DNA of 64,000 bases. It comes from Chionoecetes opilio (lineage: Eukaryota > Arthropoda > Malacostraca > Decapoda > Majidae). This document shows positions 33,516-64,000 of this stretch, piece by piece (positions within the stretch are counted from its first letter, which is position 1; every line of letters begins with the position of its first letter). The stretch lies in contig JACEEZ010023664.1 of the NCBI GenBank assembly GCA_016584305.1, forward strand, positions 362,501-426,500, given 5' to 3'. The position numbers were made by a program, and so were the translations under genes. The notes under the pieces were generated by a model. It had not been told where the DNA came from, did not search any database, and worked only from the letters and a program-made list of their open reading frames with translations.

Positions 33516-34290
33516 TTTACAAAAAAATCTTCCTCTGTCATGAAGTCACACATGTTTAAAGGCCGAAAACAAAGTAAAACCAAGTTCCTTCAGGGTTTAA
33601 ATGTCCAAAATCCTTCCATGAAAATCCTCAAACATTACTTTTTATACTCCTTTTTTTACCTTTCAAGTAAAGTTTCTTCAAGTAATAGCAGCTGGAGTTG
33701 ATTTCTTATTAGGTAATGCATTTCTACAGCCCCAAAATAGAGTTAAACCAAGTTCCTCCATGGTTTAAATACCCAAAAAGGCAATTTTTTTCCCTCAAAC
33801 ATCACTTTTTCTACTCTTGTTTTACCTTTTCTGCAAGAACTTTCAGCTAGAGTGGCTTTCTTATAAGGTAACAATCTTATCAAACCCAAAAACTCAGTTA
33901 AACCAAGTTCTTCCGGGGTTTAAATACCAAAAAAGGAAGCATGATTTTCCTCAAACATTAATTTCTATGCTAATTTTGATCTAGTTCTCGTGGTATATTT
34001 AGCAGACAATCCCCGGACTGGTTTTCTTATACGGTAACAATATCATACCGCCCCAAAACACAGTTAGACCAAGTTCTTCCTGGGTTTAAATACCAAAAAA
34101 GGCAAAATTCCTTCCATGAGCTTCCTCAAACATGACTTTTTCTTTTCATGTTTACCCTTGTATACAGTTTCTTCAAGAACTTTCAGCTAATATAATCAAT
34201 GGACCCTCTTTCTTATACGACAAACATTTAATACAGCCCCAAAACAGAGATGGACAGAGTTACTACCGGGTTTAAATACCAAAAAAGGCA
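33516..34290. repeat. Degenerate ~170-bp tandem repeat, 4-5 units
   Basis: Divergent units share CCAAGTTCTTCC, GGTTTAAATACCAAAAAAGG, CTCAAACAT and TTTTACC. It lies directly upstream of the ATAT1 first coding exon and looks older than the other arrays. Confidence 0.75.
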
Positions 34291-34720
34291 CCCAGACAGG
34301 CATCGATCAGGCGAGGGCGTCGTCTGCTGCAGGGCGTGAGTCAACCGCCCCGCCCAGGCTTGCCACTCCTAGGGATTTTACACAAGATCTGGGGATTTTT
34401 GGCCATGACCTTGAAACATTTTTGATCTATCTTGGGATTTTGGTGGATTATTCAGGTATTTCTCCACTAGTTTTTAAAGGTCAGTATTTGTACCGTATTT
34501 AAGATGCAGTTTCAATGTGTTTATACAGATTTTGGGATGTTTTTGAGTATCTTGGGATTTTTTGAGGAGACATTCTTGGAATTTCTCAGTAGTGTGGCAC
34601 GCCTGTTCACCGCTGTCTGCTGCTGTGGTGTCCCGCCTCACCACACCTCACCACGCCGCTCTCCAGTCTGTGCTGTACTCTCTCTAGTGTCACCAGCCTC
34701 ACCACCATCACCTCGCCACC
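34291..34720 (+). promoter_or_regulatory. ATAT1 5' flank / 5' UTR candidate
   Basis: A TCAGT (34587-34591), the arthropod initiator word, is followed by GC- and CACC-rich leader sequence up to the ATG. An upstream intron is possible. The transcription start cannot be fixed from sequence alone. Confidence 0.3.
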
Positions 34721-62366
<27,646 letters not shown>

Positions 62367-64000
62367 GGAATAACCCTGAGATCCATGTCCCCCCCGAGGC
62401 CCTCTTGTGTGGGGGGGGGAGGGAAGCGTAGATTGCCAGCAGAGACTGAAGATGCAGCTACTGTAGTTTCACATTTTGCTACTATCATTCCTGCCAATAT
62501 TAGAATGCACTACAATACTTAGGAAGACTATTATGATGTACAAGCTCAAAGGAGTTTTACAAGACTCTAGGAGACGATTTGAATACTTTGGGTGTGAAAT
62601 CTCAAGTTGTGACTAATTTTAGAATAATTTATTTTATTGTAGTGTAACTAGTAGGCAGCAAGAAGCTTTACACGAAATCTATATGGTTGTCTCTAGAAGA
62701 AAACTGTTGTGTTGGTATTGTGAAGTACCTTTTTATCACACACGTATCCATGGACGTCTTTGATCCGTTGAATGTAGATGTTCAGGCTTGTCAATTTATG
62801 GAAGATTTAGTCTATGAATCTGAGGAAACGTTTTAATGTGTTAGGGAAAGTTTTTATGCACAGTATTTGTGGCCGCATTGTTATGTGTGAAGAGTAAAAC
62901 TGATGACACGTGTGATGAAGTGAAAGTATAAGTTAGCGATGGCGAGAGGACATGAGGCAAGGCTGGCGTGATGACAGAGCACAGGTGTTGCCCAGACAAT
63001 GGTGTGGCTCAGGTGGTGGTTTGCATCCCACCACCTCCACCACACTGACCAGCAGGGAGACTCATGCCTGGTATTTAACACACGGTAATCACCCGCCACC
63101 TGCACGGCTCAGGTTCCTAACAGAAGAAGAAGTTTGAGGGAAGAAATATTTATTTATTTGTTGTTAATTCTGCTGTACATTGCATCAACAAGCAGCCATG
63201 TTGTGACGCCACCAGACAACCCGGTGTTGGCAGACCACTGGCGTCCACAGCCTGTTGGCGAGGCAAGCACCCTCCCTTTGTGTCTCACGTAGTGGCACGA
63301 GAGTTCCTTGCTCGGCATGGGTGTCACTAAAGGTGACAGTAATGAGTGTGCATTATACATGGAGTAAAGTAAAGATGATGGACTCCATCAGTGATAATGT
63401 ACATTGTGCAAACATTACACTTCAGCCATGCTAAGTGCTCAAGTCTGTTCTCCTCCTCAAGTTCTTTTTCCATGGAAAGAGTTATCACGCCATCACCCTT
63501 TTTTGTTGGCTTGTCACAAGCAGCAGTATTTGCTGAACATTTCTAACCCCAGATGACTCATGAAAAACTGGAAAGCTGAAATGACTGGTGACTATAATGT
63601 AATGACTCAAGTCTTGAGTCATTACTACAGCCAAGCCAAGCCATGTGTGTGTGTGTGTGTGTGTGGGGGTGGGGGAGTACACGGCTGCCACCACTGGGGG
63701 TGACTGTCCCCAGGCACCAAGACCATGGGTGTATGTGACACACAGCCCCTTGATGGATATAAGGGCACCATACATAGAACACTGTATGGGAACGGTACAT
63801 GGTAGAAAACCCCAGCAATGGGAAGGAGTATTGTGGTTTTACGACCAAGATAAATCTGCTTCACACATTACTGGTCAATATGTTTTTTGATGTGTCTTTT
63901 ACATGTAATTACATTTCCACTGACGCCCACACGATGCCGGCACACAGCACCTCAGGGCGGGGGTTGCCGCGTGTGGCGTGGGTGTACGGCACACAGCACC
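62367..64000 (+). other. ATAT1 3' UTR or downstream sequence
   Basis: No repeat element or conserved ORF recognised. No canonical AATAAA was seen in this stretch. A (GT)n run lies at 63643-63665. Short ORFs (60-96 aa) are unsupported. Confidence 0.4.

Overview
This is eukaryotic, arthropod nuclear DNA, most likely from a decapod crustacean. The evidence is two arthropod-type multi-exon genes, the very heavy load of micro- and minisatellites, (GA)n/(GT)n tracts, many short inverted-repeat DNA transposons, LINE 3' ends with a TTCTTATG tail, and tRNA-derived SINEs. The species is my inference. No prokaryotic features were seen.

Two genes were rebuilt exon by exon, with reading frame kept across every junction. 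They are divergently transcribed, with start codons about 13.8 kb apart. On the minus strand, akirin runs from 20925 down to 10476 in four coding exons (202 aa). Its last coding exon carries only 11 coding nucleotides, completing the conserved C-terminal S-Y-L-S tail. On the plus strand, alpha-tubulin N-acetyltransferase (ATAT1/MEC-17) runs from 34721 to 62366 in ten coding exons (447 aa), including a 36-nt frame-neutral exon. Akirin is a nuclear cofactor of innate immune transcription and proteasome import; ATAT1 acetylates Lys40 of alpha-tubulin in the microtubule lumen. They are neighbours with no obvious functional link.

Layout: 1-10 kb holds repeats (LINE fragment, SINE, tandem arrays, foldback MITEs). 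10.3-21.5 kb is akirin, its introns filled by satellite arrays. 21.5-23.5 kb is a DNA transposon with a broken transposase-like ORF. 23.5-34.3 kb is LINE debris, arrays, MITEs and a 1.8-kb 22-bp minisatellite. 34.7-62.4 kb is ATAT1 with repeat-packed introns. 62.4-64 kb is downstream or 3'-UTR sequence.

The most striking pattern is that minisatellites sit at exon edges, and several are built from copies of the exon edge itself. Akirin intron 1 has about 27 copies of the exon-2 acceptor plus about 20 nt of exon. Akirin intron 2 has seven copies of the exon-2 end plus donor. The akirin start-codon region is copied upstream. ATAT1 intron 1 has copies of the exon-1 donor. The last ATAT1 intron ends in about 31 copies of a branch-point-plus-pyrimidine module, in over 1.1 kb without a single AG. 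ATAT1 intron 3 has a perfect TACTAAC followed by 332 AG-free bases. I regard this family of splice-signal minisatellites as the main candidate for something undescribed.

Limits: everything was read by eye. Unit counts are approximate, non-coding exons were not resolved, and some degenerate arrays look like uncorrected long-read sequence.
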